From contig NZ_KE136479.1 of assembly GCF_000407165.1 (NCBI RefSeq), positions 631,464 to 695,463 of the forward strand: a stretch of 64,000 nucleotides of DNA, given 5' to 3'. Of this stretch, positions 34,269 through 43,052 are shown in pieces. Position 1 is the first letter of the stretch, and each line of letters starts with the position of its first letter. The notes beneath the pieces are model-generated. The model ran no database searches. It was not told the DNA's origin and saw nothing but the letters and a program-made list of their open reading frames with translations. Both the position numbers and the translations under genes were made by a program. Origin of the DNA: Enterococcus haemoperoxidus ATCC BAA-382. Lineage in GTDB: Bacteria > Bacillota > Bacilli > Lactobacillales > Enterococcaceae.

Positions 34269-34403
34269 TTATGATTTCTCATAAATTTTAACAATGATCA
34301 AAGGAATTGAGAGGTCTTAGTGATAGATTACAAGGTATAATTGAAACAACGTGAAAAATACATAGTAACTTCAATATGAAGTTAAAAGGAGAAGAAGATA
34401 ATT

Positions 34404-35351
34404 ATGATTCGAAGTGAGTTGAAAAAGAAAGCTCAGAGCTATCTGCATGGTTATTATGGAAATTGGAGTTTGCTCGCTATTATTCCAATTGTGGCCATAT
34501 TTATCTATTTTTTTTGTGTAATGATTCTGTTTCAAAGTCCGAATAGTACGGCGGATCAATCAAATAATTATCAATCTTGGCAAGATAACTATTCAGGAAA
34601 ATCAAATCGATTTACTAATGATTATCAAAATGGATACGATGATGGCTATTTTGACGGCTATGACGACGGGTATGATGAAGGTCTTTATCAAGATGATTTT
34701 TATAATGAAGAGGATTTTAGAGGGAAAAATCTGGATTCTATTTCTCAAAAGTCGGTCATATCACCATTGAAAAATACCAACCGAATGGTTACGTATGCAC
34801 AGCCAACAACGGTAAAAACTCGTTTTAAGAGCTTTTTTGCCTTTCTGTTTGGAATATTCTTGATGTTTGTTACGATTTTATATCGTGGTATGATTCAATG
34901 GGCAGCTGTTGATAATCTAGAAGGAAATAACTTTAGTCTGAAAACCGTTTTTGCTATGTTTATTAAAGAAAATGGCAAACGAACAGTGAGCGCGAATATT
35001 TTAGTGACATTGTATACATTCTTATGGTCTTTATTGTTTGTCATTCCTGGTATTATCAAGCAATTGTCTTACGGCATGACGAATTATTTATTGAGAAAAG
35101 ATGCTGAACTAACACCAAAAGAAGCGATGCAACTTAGTCAAGCTTTGATGCAAGGCTATAGGCTTGAATATATAATCTTCTCTTATTCTTTTGTACTTTG
35201 GCAGTTTGCTACGTTCTTTAGTTTTGGTTTAGCTAGTGTCTATGTTATTCCTTATTATAGCGTATCAGAAGCATTATTTTTTGATCAGATTATTGAGGAG
35301 AAACATCATTTATTTACTCAAGAAAAAGAAGCAGGATTTGCAGATTTTTAG
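34404..35351 (+). CDS. DUF975 family membrane protein with acidic tyrosine-rich repeat
   Basis: 315 residues. The start MIRSELKKKAQSYLHGYYGNWS is characteristic of DUF975 integral membrane proteins of Firmicutes, function unknown. One membrane segment follows (about 22-45), then a long hydrophilic insert with a repeated YDDGYFDGYDDGYDEG pattern (about residues 75-90), then four or five membrane segments, including FVIPGIIKQLSYGMTNYLL, the other family hallmark. The acidic insert is unusual and might bind cations. SD AAAGGAGAAGAAG precedes the ATG. Confidence 0.8.
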   Translation: MIRSELKKKAQSYLHGYYGNWSLLAIIPIVAIFIYFFCVMILFQSPNSTADQSNNYQSWQDNYSGKSNRFTNDYQNGYDDGYFDGYDDGYDEGLYQDDFYNEEDFRGKNLDSISQKSVISPLKNTNRMVTYAQPTTVKTRFKSFFAFLFGIFLMFVTILYRGMIQWAAVDNLEGNNFSLKTVFAMFIKENGKRTVSANILVTLYTFLWSLLFVIPGIIKQLSYGMTNYLLRKDAELTPKEAMQLSQALMQGYRLEYIIFSYSFVLWQFATFFSFGLASVYVIPYYSVSEALFFDQIIEEKHHLFTQEKEAGFADF

Positions 35352-35373
35352 ATTAATTAAATTGAAAAAACAG

Positions 35374-35545
35374 GCCGAGACAAAAGCGTTTAGCTCCGAG
35401 AAATAAGAGGGAATTCACGAAAATTGCTTTTCAAATTTTTGTGAATTTCAGCTTATTTCCGAATGAGCTGCTTTTTTCTCGCCATTTATTCGGATTTAGA
35501 GCGCGAAACAAAACTGTTGTTTAGTTTTATCCCACGCTCTTCTTT
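35374..35545. repeat. Dispersed intergenic repeat, copy 1
   Basis: Begins GGCCGAGACAAAAGCGTTTAG and contains internal inverted segments (GAATTCACGAAAATT with AATTTTTGTGAATTTC). A related, more degenerate copy lies at 44271-44400. Both sit between genes and look like members of an imperfect-palindrome family. Confidence 0.55.
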
Positions 35546-35549
35546 TATT

Positions 35550-36248
35550 TTATGAACCAGAACTAACAAAAGGGCTGATCAGACCAGCTAATCCTTCGAT
35601 ATTTCTTGTTTGGATCATGATCGTTCCTGTACCATTAAATTCATTTACAACACCTTCACCTGTTGTAAAACCAAATAGACCAGAAGCTACTTTGATGTTG
35701 TAATCCAACGATTCAGACCAAGCGACAACGTGTTGATTGTCTACAACAAAAGGTTTGCTTCCATCCAAATGGATTTCCACGATATCACCATAGCTATTGA
35801 TCAATAGTGATCCTGAGCCAGCCGTTTCCATTACGAATAAACCACCAGTCCCGCCAAAAATGGCGCCACTAAGTTTTTGACGTTTCATATTATAAGACAC
35901 GCTAGCATCACAAGCTAAAAATGCACCTGTGTTTAAGCGCCAATGTTCTGTTCCGACTTGAAGTTCTTTGATCGTACCTGGTGTTGCAGGAGCTAATGCA
36001 ACTTTGGCTGTGTCTCTTAGACCAGATGCTTTCGTGATAAAGAAACTTTCACCACTGGACATTGAACGTCCTAAAGCCCGTATCGCTCCACCAAAGCCAG
36101 ATTTCCCGTTGCTGTTCATTTTTCCTTCAAGCGTAATCTCGCTATTGTGGTAAACCATCGCACCACTCTCTAATTGAATGCTTTCACCCGTTCGTAAAGC
36201 CACTTCTACTAATGGAAAAACGGTGTTTTCTGTCATTTTATAATCCAT
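35550..36248 (-). CDS. AIM24 family protein
   Basis: 232 residues of the AIM24/TIGR00266 family, a beta-rich fold of unknown biochemical role. Landmarks are LESGAMVYHNSEITLEG near the start, GFGGAIRALGRSMSSGESFF, GGTGGLFVMETAGSGSLLINSYG in the middle and VAWSESLDYNIKVASG towards the end. It is cytoplasmic, with no signal. SD AGGAGG lies just upstream on the minus strand. It stands alone and convergent with DUF975. Confidence 0.9.
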   Translation of the reverse strand: MDYKMTENTVFPLVEVALRTGESIQLESGAMVYHNSEITLEGKMNSNGKSGFGGAIRALGRSMSSGESFFITKASGLRDTAKVALAPATPGTIKELQVGTEHWRLNTGAFLACDASVSYNMKRQKLSGAIFGGTGGLFVMETAGSGSLLINSYGDIVEIHLDGSKPFVVDNQHVVAWSESLDYNIKVASGLFGFTTGEGVVNEFNGTGTIMIQTRNIEGLAGLISPFVSSGS

Positions 36249-36435
36249 TAAAACAACCTCCTTCGATATTCTTATACTAGTATACCTTATCTGTCAGAAA
36301 CTTTTTCAGATTTTTGTTTTTTTTAGTTGACTAATTTATTCGCAAACAGGCTTATTTTTGTGTAAGAAAGCCACGTTTTATGTTTAATTTATAGGTGTGA
36401 CAGAAAAATTAAGGTAAGAAATAGTAAAATAGTAA

Positions 36436-36463
36436 TTGACATGTTGCAAGTATGTTTTATAAT
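36436..36463 (+). promoter_or_regulatory. Strong promoter of the formate dehydrogenase/molybdenum island
   Basis: TTGACA (36436-36441), a 16-base spacer and a perfect TATAAT (36458-36463), about 75 bases before mobA. The genes from mobA to moeA follow without a clear terminator, so this probably drives the first half of the island. Confidence 0.82.
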
Positions 36464-36536
36464 AGAATAAAAGTTGTAGCTAAAAAATATTTTTTAGTAA
36501 TGATAAATTTTTAGTTAATTTTATATTGAAAGAGAG

Positions 36537-37112
36537 GTGGGGATCATACACAAGATACCAAATTGTACAGCAGTCATTTTATGTGGTGGAAAAAGTTCTC
36601 GTATGGGGTTTGATAAGTCCTTATTACGAATCGATGGGGAGTTTGTGTTATTGAAAAGGGTGAAGCAGCTTAAAGGGGTCTTTCCTGAAGTGCTGCTGGT
36701 AACCGATAAGCGAAGTAAATTTCCAGCAAGTTTTTCACAAGTAGAGATAAAAGAAGATCGCTATTCAGAAAAAGGCCCTCTAGGTGGCTTGGTTACAGCA
36801 TTAGAAACAGTTAAAACAGAGTATCTGTTCTTACTTGCATGTGACATTCCTAACGTGAATATCGCTTTGATTCAAAAAATGGCAGAATCAATTGCGGCTT
36901 ATGATGTCGTTATTTGTAGTCAAAATGATCGTCTAGAACCTTTATTTGGTTTTTACCGTCATTCTTGTTTAGCTGTTTTACAGCAACAACTTCAGACAAA
37001 TGATTGGCGTATTAGAAAAGAATTTAACCGATTTTTAGTGAAAGTAGTGGAATCGTCTCTTGCATTGAACAATGTGAACCTACCAAAAGAATTACCGTTG
37101 TGGTGTCAATGA
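36537..37112 (+). CDS. mobA: Molybdenum cofactor guanylyltransferase MobA
   Basis: 191 residues. It attaches GMP to molybdopterin to form the guanine dinucleotide cofactor needed by formate dehydrogenase. The nucleotide-binding start CTAVILCGGKSSRMGFDKSLL is diagnostic, followed by EDRYSEKGPLGGL and the LACDIPN metal-binding motif. The start is GTG at 36537, unusual in that the purine-rich AAAGAGAG lies only a few bases upstream; no better codon exists before the conserved core. It is the first gene of the island. Confidence 0.92.
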   Translation: MGIIHKIPNCTAVILCGGKSSRMGFDKSLLRIDGEFVLLKRVKQLKGVFPEVLLVTDKRSKFPASFSQVEIKEDRYSEKGPLGGLVTALETVKTEYLFLLACDIPNVNIALIQKMAESIAAYDVVICSQNDRLEPLFGFYRHSCLAVLQQQLQTNDWRIRKEFNRFLVKVVESSLALNNVNLPKELPLWCQ

Positions 37113-37139
37113 GGCTTATCTAGGTGAAGGGGGTTTACG

Positions 37140-37949
37140 ATGGATTTTGAAAGTAGTCAAGAAGTTGTCACAAGTTTAGGGGATAAAGCGTTAGCAAAGA
37201 GTCAGTTGTCTTTTTTTAGGGTAAGTGTGTTAGGAATCATGGCTGGATTTTTTATTGCACTGGGGTACTTATCTTTTATCAGAATTTCTGGAACGATGCC
37301 AAAAAGTTGGGGAGGTTTTTCAACATTTTTAGGTGGCTGTTTATTTCCAATTGGATTGGTAGCGCTTACTTTTGTTGGAGGTGAACTGGCTACAGGAAAT
37401 ATGATGGTAATGACGCTCGGTGTTTTACAAAAGAAAATCAGGACTAAAGCATTAATTTATAATTGGCTAGTCGTGTTAGTCACAAATTGTATCGGTGGAT
37501 GTCTAGTGGCTTATTTCTTTGGACATGTCGTTGGTTTGACTGAGGGGGCATTTTTAGAAAAGACGCTTTCAGTAGCGCAAGCAAAAATCGATGACACAAT
37601 GCTTGTGGCATTTGTTTCTGGAATCGGTTGCAATATTTTTGTTTGCTTGGCGGTTTATTTGGGTGCAATGGGGAAGAGTTATCTTGGCAAAATGTTTGGT
37701 CTTTGGTTTCCGGTGATGGTTTTTGTCGTTTGTGGTTTTCAGCATGTGGTAGCTAATGCCTTTATAATTCCGGCTGCTATTTTTTCAAATGCTTCTCATA
37801 TTCAATGGCCGGATTATCTTTTAAATACGATCGTTGTATTTTTAGGAAATGCGGTTGGTGGTAGTTTATTTTTTGCTGTTCCGCTGATGTTTGTAAATGC
37901 TGAAAAGAAGGAAGCGAGTGAGCCAGATGGTCTTTATGAAAAGTATTGA
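37140..37949 (+). CDS. Formate/nitrite transporter (FNT family)
   Basis: 269 residues with six membrane segments and the FNT pattern: GIMAGFFIALGYLSF, LFPIGLVALTFVGGELATGNMM, the NWLVVLVTNCIGG helix and FVVCGFQHVVANAF containing the pore His. FNT channels carry formate or nitrite. With formate dehydrogenase encoded next door, formate is the likely substrate. SD GGGGG is seven bases upstream. It overlaps the start of the mobB-like gene. Confidence 0.9.
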   Translation: MDFESSQEVVTSLGDKALAKSQLSFFRVSVLGIMAGFFIALGYLSFIRISGTMPKSWGGFSTFLGGCLFPIGLVALTFVGGELATGNMMVMTLGVLQKKIRTKALIYNWLVVLVTNCIGGCLVAYFFGHVVGLTEGAFLEKTLSVAQAKIDDTMLVAFVSGIGCNIFVCLAVYLGAMGKSYLGKMFGLWFPVMVFVVCGFQHVVANAFIIPAAIFSNASHIQWPDYLLNTIVVFLGNAVGGSLFFAVPLMFVNAEKKEASEPDGLYEKY

Positions 37950-38520
37950 AATCCTTAATATGATCCAAATTGGATCAACAGGGCGCAATAGTGGTAAGAC
38001 GACGATCGCCAAAAGAATCATTGCTGAAAATCGTCATCGCTTCACTATTTATGGATTAAAAATCATCACGATCAGTGGTGTAAGAGGCAAATGTCAAAGA
38101 GGAGAAATAGGCTGTGGCATTTGTACAAGTATTGATGAAGGGTACGAGTTGATTGAAGAGACAAAGTGTAGTGGCACAAAAGATACAATGGAATTGTTAA
38201 AAGCAGGATGTAAGAAAGTGTATCTATTAAAAGTGTTCCATGATCATTTGTTAGAAGGATTTTTATCATTTCTCCAATTTGTTCCAAGAGATACCGTGAT
38301 CGTTTGTGAGTCAAATTCAATTCGTGAAGTCGTTAAACCGGGATTGTTTCTTATGATGGACAATCAAAAAGCAATCAAAAAAACAGCAGCCAATGTGATT
38401 GGTCATGCGGATTTTATTTTAGAGACGTCTAAATCACTGGATACATTTTATCTTATAAAAACAAAAAGCGGTGTTCGTTTTTCTGAGAATAGCGTAGAAG
38501 GTAGGAGAGAAAAAGTATGA
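37936..38520 (+). CDS. mobB: MobB-like P-loop protein
   Basis: About 194 residues. Walker A in IGSTGRNSGKTTIAKRI at the N-terminus fits the MobB-type GTPases that assist MobA. A Cys cluster (GKCQRGEIGCGIC) follows near residue 45, which is not typical of MobB and could bind a metal or cluster, so the exact role is open. The start is 37936 or 37927, both inside the end of the FNT gene. It overlaps the NuoE-like gene by four bases. Confidence 0.7.
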   Translation: MKSIEILNMIQIGSTGRNSGKTTIAKRIIAENRHRFTIYGLKIITISGVRGKCQRGEIGCGICTSIDEGYELIEETKCSGTKDTMELLKAGCKKVYLLKVFHDHLLEGFLSFLQFVPRDTVIVCESNSIREVVKPGLFLMMDNQKAIKKTAANVIGHADFILETSKSLDTFYLIKTKSGVRFSENSVEGRREKV

Positions 38521-39005
38521 GTTCATTAAGTTTATCAGAAAAAGAAGCTATTATTTTAGAAAATGATTCAGATCCACGACGCATATTGAATATGTTGATT
38601 GCAATTCAATATGCTTCTGAGGAAGGTTTCATCGATGAAGAAACCGCAAAACTTGTGGCAGATCGACTTCATTTATCTGAGGCTCGTGTGTATGAGATTT
38701 TAAGTTTTTACGCGATTTTGAAAACAGAGCCTCAAGCTAAATATGTTTTGAAAATTTGTAATAGTACGCCTTGTCTTTTTACAGGGGGAGAGATGTTATC
38801 TGAAGTGTTGGAAATGATATTAGAAGTTCCCGCAGATCAGCCAACCCCGGATGGATTGTTTATGTATCACAGCATTCCTTGCATAGGCGCCTGTGACCAA
38901 GGGCCAGTAATCAAAATCAAAGATACGGTTTTTGGTGAGTTGACGGAAGCGAAGGTCTATCAATTGATCGATGACCTAAAGTGTGGATGTTATCAAGAGC
39001 TATAG
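38517..39005 (+). CDS. NuoE-like [2Fe-2S] subunit of formate dehydrogenase
   Basis: 162 residues, thioredoxin-like ferredoxin fold of the 24-kDa complex I subunit. Ligand cysteines are seen in CNSTPC and CIGACDQGP, the usual pattern. The N-terminal helical part (DPRRILNMLIAIQ ... LVADRLHLSEARVYEILSFY) is also typical. With the following NuoF-like subunit it forms the NAD(H)-reacting module of a soluble formate dehydrogenase, passing electrons between FdhA and the flavin. Coupled to its neighbours by overlap (four bases upstream) and an 11-base gap downstream. Confidence 0.9.
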   Translation: MSSLSLSEKEAIILENDSDPRRILNMLIAIQYASEEGFIDEETAKLVADRLHLSEARVYEILSFYAILKTEPQAKYVLKICNSTPCLFTGGEMLSEVLEMILEVPADQPTPDGLFMYHSIPCIGACDQGPVIKIKDTVFGELTEAKVYQLIDDLKCGCYQEL

Positions 39006-39016
39006 GAGGAAGAAAA

Positions 39017-40315
39017 ATGATCGAACGAAATAAACCAGTTTTATTGGCGCGTATAAACAAAATGAAACAAGTGACAGATGTTGAAGAGTATCAGAAATAT
39101 AATGGATTTTCTGGTCTATTGGAAGCAATTAAAATGGAGAAAGAAAGGATATTAGATGAACTTGATTTAGCTCATTTACGTGGGAGAGGCGGAGCGGCCT
39201 TTCCGTTGGGGAAAAAATGGCGGCACTTATATGGAGCTAAGGGCGATACAAAGTATATCGTTTGTAACGCAGACGAAGGAGAGCCGGGAACCTTTAAAGA
39301 CAAGGCTTTATTAGAACAGGATCCTTTAAGTGTGATCGAAGGTATGGTAATCGCAGGTTATCTTTTCTCTGCCAAAGCGGGCTATATTTACATACGAGGG
39401 GAGTATCGACGGATTCAGAAAATTTTTCAAGAAGCGTTGGATAATGCTGAAAAGGCTGGGTTTTTAGGAGAAAATATAGTAGGAATTCAAGGCTTTAATT
39501 ATACGATCACAATCATCTCTGGTGCTGGTGCATATGTTTGTGGTGAGAATTCAGCGTTGTTAAATTCAATCGAAGGCAAAACCGGCAGACCAAGAGTAAA
39601 GCCACCGCATTTGGCAGATGTGGGGTTATATTTACAGCCAACTTTAGTGAATAATGTAGAATCGTTTGCAAGCATTCCCGTTATTTTACGTGAAGGAGGG
39701 CAAGCCTATCGTGATCTTGGTACCGAAGATGGCGGTGGAACGAAGTTGATTTGTCTGTCAGGTCATGTTAAAAATCGAGGCTTGTATGAGGTCAATCTAG
39801 GTACTCCATTACAAGAGATTCTTTATTCTGAAGAATATGGTGGGGGAACAGCGACAGGTCGACCGTTAAAATTTATCCATTTTGGTGGACAATCTGGACC
39901 GATTGGTGCAGTTGAAAATCTTGATGACTGTATCTATTCATATGAAGGATTATGGGACAACGATTTATCCATTGGTTCTGGTGCGATCGTTGTGATGGAT
40001 GATCAGGTAAGTATTGTTGATTACTTAGTGAATGTCGCGGCTTTTTTTGCACATGAATCATGCGGTAAATGTACACCGTGTCGCCTAGGAACGACACGAA
40101 TCTTAGAATTGCTGACGAAATTCAACACACAAACTGCTGTTAGTGGTGATCTTGAGCGACTTAGAAAAATGTTGACCCATGTAACAAATCTTTCTGCTTG
40201 TGGATTGGGACAATCTGTTGCCAATCCGATGAGAAGTGGATTAACTTATTTTCCTAAAGAATTTGAAGCAGGTATTCGTGAGGCAGTTGCACCGATAAAA
40301 GGGGGATTTTGGTAA
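39017..40315 (+). CDS. NuoF-like NADH/FMN subunit of formate dehydrogenase
   Basis: 432 residues. NADH and FMN binding are shown by LRGRGGAAFPLGKKW and the CNADEGEPGTFKD segment; GAGAYVCGEN follows; the [4Fe-4S] site is ESCGKCTPCRLG plus a later Cys in LSACGLGQS. It has neither the N-terminal ferredoxin-like domain nor the extra C-terminal clusters found in many hydrogenase-linked homologues. Start 39017 follows AGGAGG; a longer frame from 38981 overlaps the NuoE-like gene. It is the NAD-reducing subunit. Confidence 0.92.
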   Translation: MIERNKPVLLARINKMKQVTDVEEYQKYNGFSGLLEAIKMEKERILDELDLAHLRGRGGAAFPLGKKWRHLYGAKGDTKYIVCNADEGEPGTFKDKALLEQDPLSVIEGMVIAGYLFSAKAGYIYIRGEYRRIQKIFQEALDNAEKAGFLGENIVGIQGFNYTITIISGAGAYVCGENSALLNSIEGKTGRPRVKPPHLADVGLYLQPTLVNNVESFASIPVILREGGQAYRDLGTEDGGGTKLICLSGHVKNRGLYEVNLGTPLQEILYSEEYGGGTATGRPLKFIHFGGQSGPIGAVENLDDCIYSYEGLWDNDLSIGSGAIVVMDDQVSIVDYLVNVAAFFAHESCGKCTPCRLGTTRILELLTKFNTQTAVSGDLERLRKMLTHVTNLSACGLGQSVANPMRSGLTYFPKEFEAGIREAVAPIKGGFW

Positions 40316-40316
40316 G

Positions 40317-43037
40317 ATGGAAATAAAAATGAAAACAGCAACAGTCACGATGTCGATCGATAACCAAGCAATTACTGTTCCAAAAGGAACGACAGTATTA
40401 GAAGCGGCCGAGATGTTAAATATTGACATTCCTACACTTTGTCATTTGAAAGAGCTGGCACCTGATGGTTCTTGTCGGATGTGTACAGTTGAAGTTGAAG
40501 GTGGAAGAAAAGGTGGTTTGACCACAGCTTGTACTGGACATTGCCAAGAAGGAATGGTGGTCCATACAGCTTCACCGAGAGTCAATGATTCCCGCAGATT
40601 TGTGCTGGATCTTTTGTTGAGCAATCATAAATTAGACTGTTTTTCTTGTGGGAAAAATGGTGCGTGTAAATTACAAGACTATTGTTTAGAGTATGGGATT
40701 GATGAGACGAGCTTTACTGATGGCAAGCGGATGCCGTGCCATCAAGAAGATACGAGCAATCCTTTTTTTGAGTACGACCCTGAAAAATGCATTATGTGTA
40801 GACGTTGTTCTAAGGTCTGCCAATTACGTCAAGGTCGAGATGTGATCAGTATTTCTAAACGTGGCTTTGATACAAAAATGACACCGAGTTACGGAGCCTC
40901 TTTTGATCAGTCCCTTTGCGAATCGTGTGGCAACTGTGTTTCTGCTTGTCCAACAGGTGCTTTAGTCAGTAAAGACCATAAAAATTACCGTGAGTGGGAA
41001 ACAAAGAAGATTCCGACGACATGTCCTCATTGTGGAACTGGTTGTCAAATGAATCTTGTTGTAAAAGGTAACAAGTTAGTTGGAGTTGAACCGATCAATG
41101 GCGCTGCCAATAAGAATCTTCTCTGCGTTAAAGGGAAATTTGCTTCTTATAAATTTGTTGGTTCAGGAGATCGTTTGACAGAACCGTTGATCAAGCGCAA
41201 TGGAATTTTTGAACCTGCTAGTTGGGACGAAGCATTGACTTTGGTTGCAAATAAATTTAGCCAGTTGAAAGCGGATCATGGTGCCGATTCATTGGCAGGG
41301 TTTTCTTGTTCCAGATCGATTAATGAAGACAACTATGTATTTCAAAAAATGATGCGGGCAGCCTTTGGGACAAATAATGTAGATAATTGTGCTCGTGTTT
41401 GTCATTCTGCTTCTGTGCATGGGTTAGCTCATACGCTAGGATCGGGTGCCATGACTAATCCAATTGCTGATATTACGACCGATGTCGATGTGATTTTATT
41501 AGTTGGTTCAAACCCGGAAGAAGCTCATCCTGTGATTGGTTCACAAATTCGTCAGGCAATGCAGCGTGGAACGAAGGTAATCGTGGTTGATCCTCGGAAA
41601 ATCGACTTAGTAAAAAATTGTGAACTTCACTTACAAATTCAAGCAGGAACGAATGTAGCATTCGCCAATGGTATGATGCATGTGATATTAAAAGAAGGCT
41701 TAGCTGATCGTGCTTTTATCGAAGAAAAGACAGAAGGATTTGAGGCACTAGAACAACTCGTCGCAGATTATCCTCCTGAAAAAGTAGCAGAAATTTGCCA
41801 TATTGAAGCAGAAGATTTGGTTAAAGCAGCTAGATTATATGCAAAAGCAGAAAAGGCACCGATTATCTATTGTCTAGGTGTAACGGAGCACTCTACTGGA
41901 ACGGAAGGCGTTATGAGTATGTCGAATATGGCCATGTTGGTAGGGAAGATTGGGAAGCCTGGATGTGGTGTTAATCCATTACGAGGACAAAATAACGTGC
42001 AAGGTGCCTGTGATATGGGCTGTATGCCGTATGATTTTCCAGGGTATCAAAAAGTAGCTAATCCAGAAGTGAGGGCGAAATTTGAAAAAGCTTGGGGTGT
42101 GTCACTAAACAAAAAAGTGGGCATGACTTCTACCCAAGTATTACCAGCTGCCACAGAAGGGAAGATCAAAGGCTTATATATTTTTGGCGAAGATCCAATC
42201 GTAACAGACCCAGATACGAATCATGTACGTCAAGCCTTGAAAAACTTAGAATTTTTCGTTGTTCAAGAGCTATTTATGACAGAAACAGCAGCTTATGCAG
42301 ATGTAGTGCTACCTGGAATAAGTTATGCTGAAAAAGACGGAACCTTTACCAATACCGAAAGACGAGTTCAGCGAGTTCGAAAAGCAGTTGAACCAAAAGG
42401 GGAAGCTAGAGAAGATTTTGCTATTTTCTGCGATGTAATGACTCGTCTAGGTTATCCTTGTCATTATGATTCTGCTAAGGAAATCATGGATGAAATTGCA
42501 GCTGTAACACCAACTTTTGGTGGAATCAACTATGATCGATTAGAAGAAACGGGAGGGCTGCAGTGGCCATGTCGAACAAATGAAGATCCTGGGACACCGA
42601 TCATGCATGTTGGTGAATTTACCCGAGGCAAAGGCTTGTTTATGGCAATTCCTTATAAAAAATCTAGAGAATTACCAGATGAAATGTATCCATATCTAAT
42701 GTCTACAGGTAGAATGCTATATCATTACAATACGCGAGCGATGACAGGTCGAACAGAAGGCATCAATCAAATCGCTAACCGTTCTTATATTGAAATCAAT
42801 ACGGTAGATGCTAGCCGTTTAGGAATTGAAGAAGGGGATAAGGTCAAAGTCAAATCTAGACGAGGAACGATTGAAACATATGCTGCTGTGGGCAATCGAG
42901 TCTTTCCGCAAGAAGTCTTTATGACCTTCCATTTTCCTGATGGAAATGTAAATGAATTGACCAATGCCGAATTTGATGATATTGCGATTATCCCTGAATA
43001 CAAAGTATGTGCAGTCGATATTACACCAATCAAGTAA
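40317..43037 (+). CDS. fdhA: Formate dehydrogenase catalytic subunit, Cys-type
   Basis: 906 residues. Domains in order: N-terminal [2Fe-2S] ferredoxin (CHLKELAPDGSCRMC, then TTACTGHC), the His/Cys cluster site (DCFSCGKNGACKLQDYC), two [4Fe-4S] sites (CIMCRRCSKVC and CESCGNCVSACP), the molybdopterin-domain cluster (CPHCGTGC), and the catalytic domain with NVDNCARVCHSAS. Cys362 (codon TGT at 41400) occupies the place of selenocysteine in E. coli FdhF. It oxidises formate to CO2 (or the reverse) at a bis-MGD molybdenum or tungsten centre. It follows the NuoF-like stop with one base between. Confidence 0.95.
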   Translation: MEIKMKTATVTMSIDNQAITVPKGTTVLEAAEMLNIDIPTLCHLKELAPDGSCRMCTVEVEGGRKGGLTTACTGHCQEGMVVHTASPRVNDSRRFVLDLLLSNHKLDCFSCGKNGACKLQDYCLEYGIDETSFTDGKRMPCHQEDTSNPFFEYDPEKCIMCRRCSKVCQLRQGRDVISISKRGFDTKMTPSYGASFDQSLCESCGNCVSACPTGALVSKDHKNYREWETKKIPTTCPHCGTGCQMNLVVKGNKLVGVEPINGAANKNLLCVKGKFASYKFVGSGDRLTEPLIKRNGIFEPASWDEALTLVANKFSQLKADHGADSLAGFSCSRSINEDNYVFQKMMRAAFGTNNVDNCARVCHSASVHGLAHTLGSGAMTNPIADITTDVDVILLVGSNPEEAHPVIGSQIRQAMQRGTKVIVVDPRKIDLVKNCELHLQIQAGTNVAFANGMMHVILKEGLADRAFIEEKTEGFEALEQLVADYPPEKVAEICHIEAEDLVKAARLYAKAEKAPIIYCLGVTEHSTGTEGVMSMSNMAMLVGKIGKPGCGVNPLRGQNNVQGACDMGCMPYDFPGYQKVANPEVRAKFEKAWGVSLNKKVGMTSTQVLPAATEGKIKGLYIFGEDPIVTDPDTNHVRQALKNLEFFVVQELFMTETAAYADVVLPGISYAEKDGTFTNTERRVQRVRKAVEPKGEAREDFAIFCDVMTRLGYPCHYDSAKEIMDEIAAVTPTFGGINYDRLEETGGLQWPCRTNEDPGTPIMHVGEFTRGKGLFMAIPYKKSRELPDEMYPYLMSTGRMLYHYNTRAMTGRTEGINQIANRSYIEINTVDASRLGIEEGDKVKVKSRRGTIETYAAVGNRVFPQEVFMTFHFPDGNVNELTNAEFDDIAIIPEYKVCAVDITPIK

Positions 43038-43052
43038 AAAGGAGTTGAGCCA

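Noticed and set aside
36249-36535. Molybdenum-cofactor riboswitch before mobA
   Set aside because: I see a clear promoter but no conserved Moco-motif structure in the roughly 75-base leader; a covariance search would be needed to exclude it.
40317-43037. Selenocysteine in the formate dehydrogenase
   Set aside because: The active-site codon at 41400-41402 is TGT (Cys), and there is no in-frame TGA in the gene.
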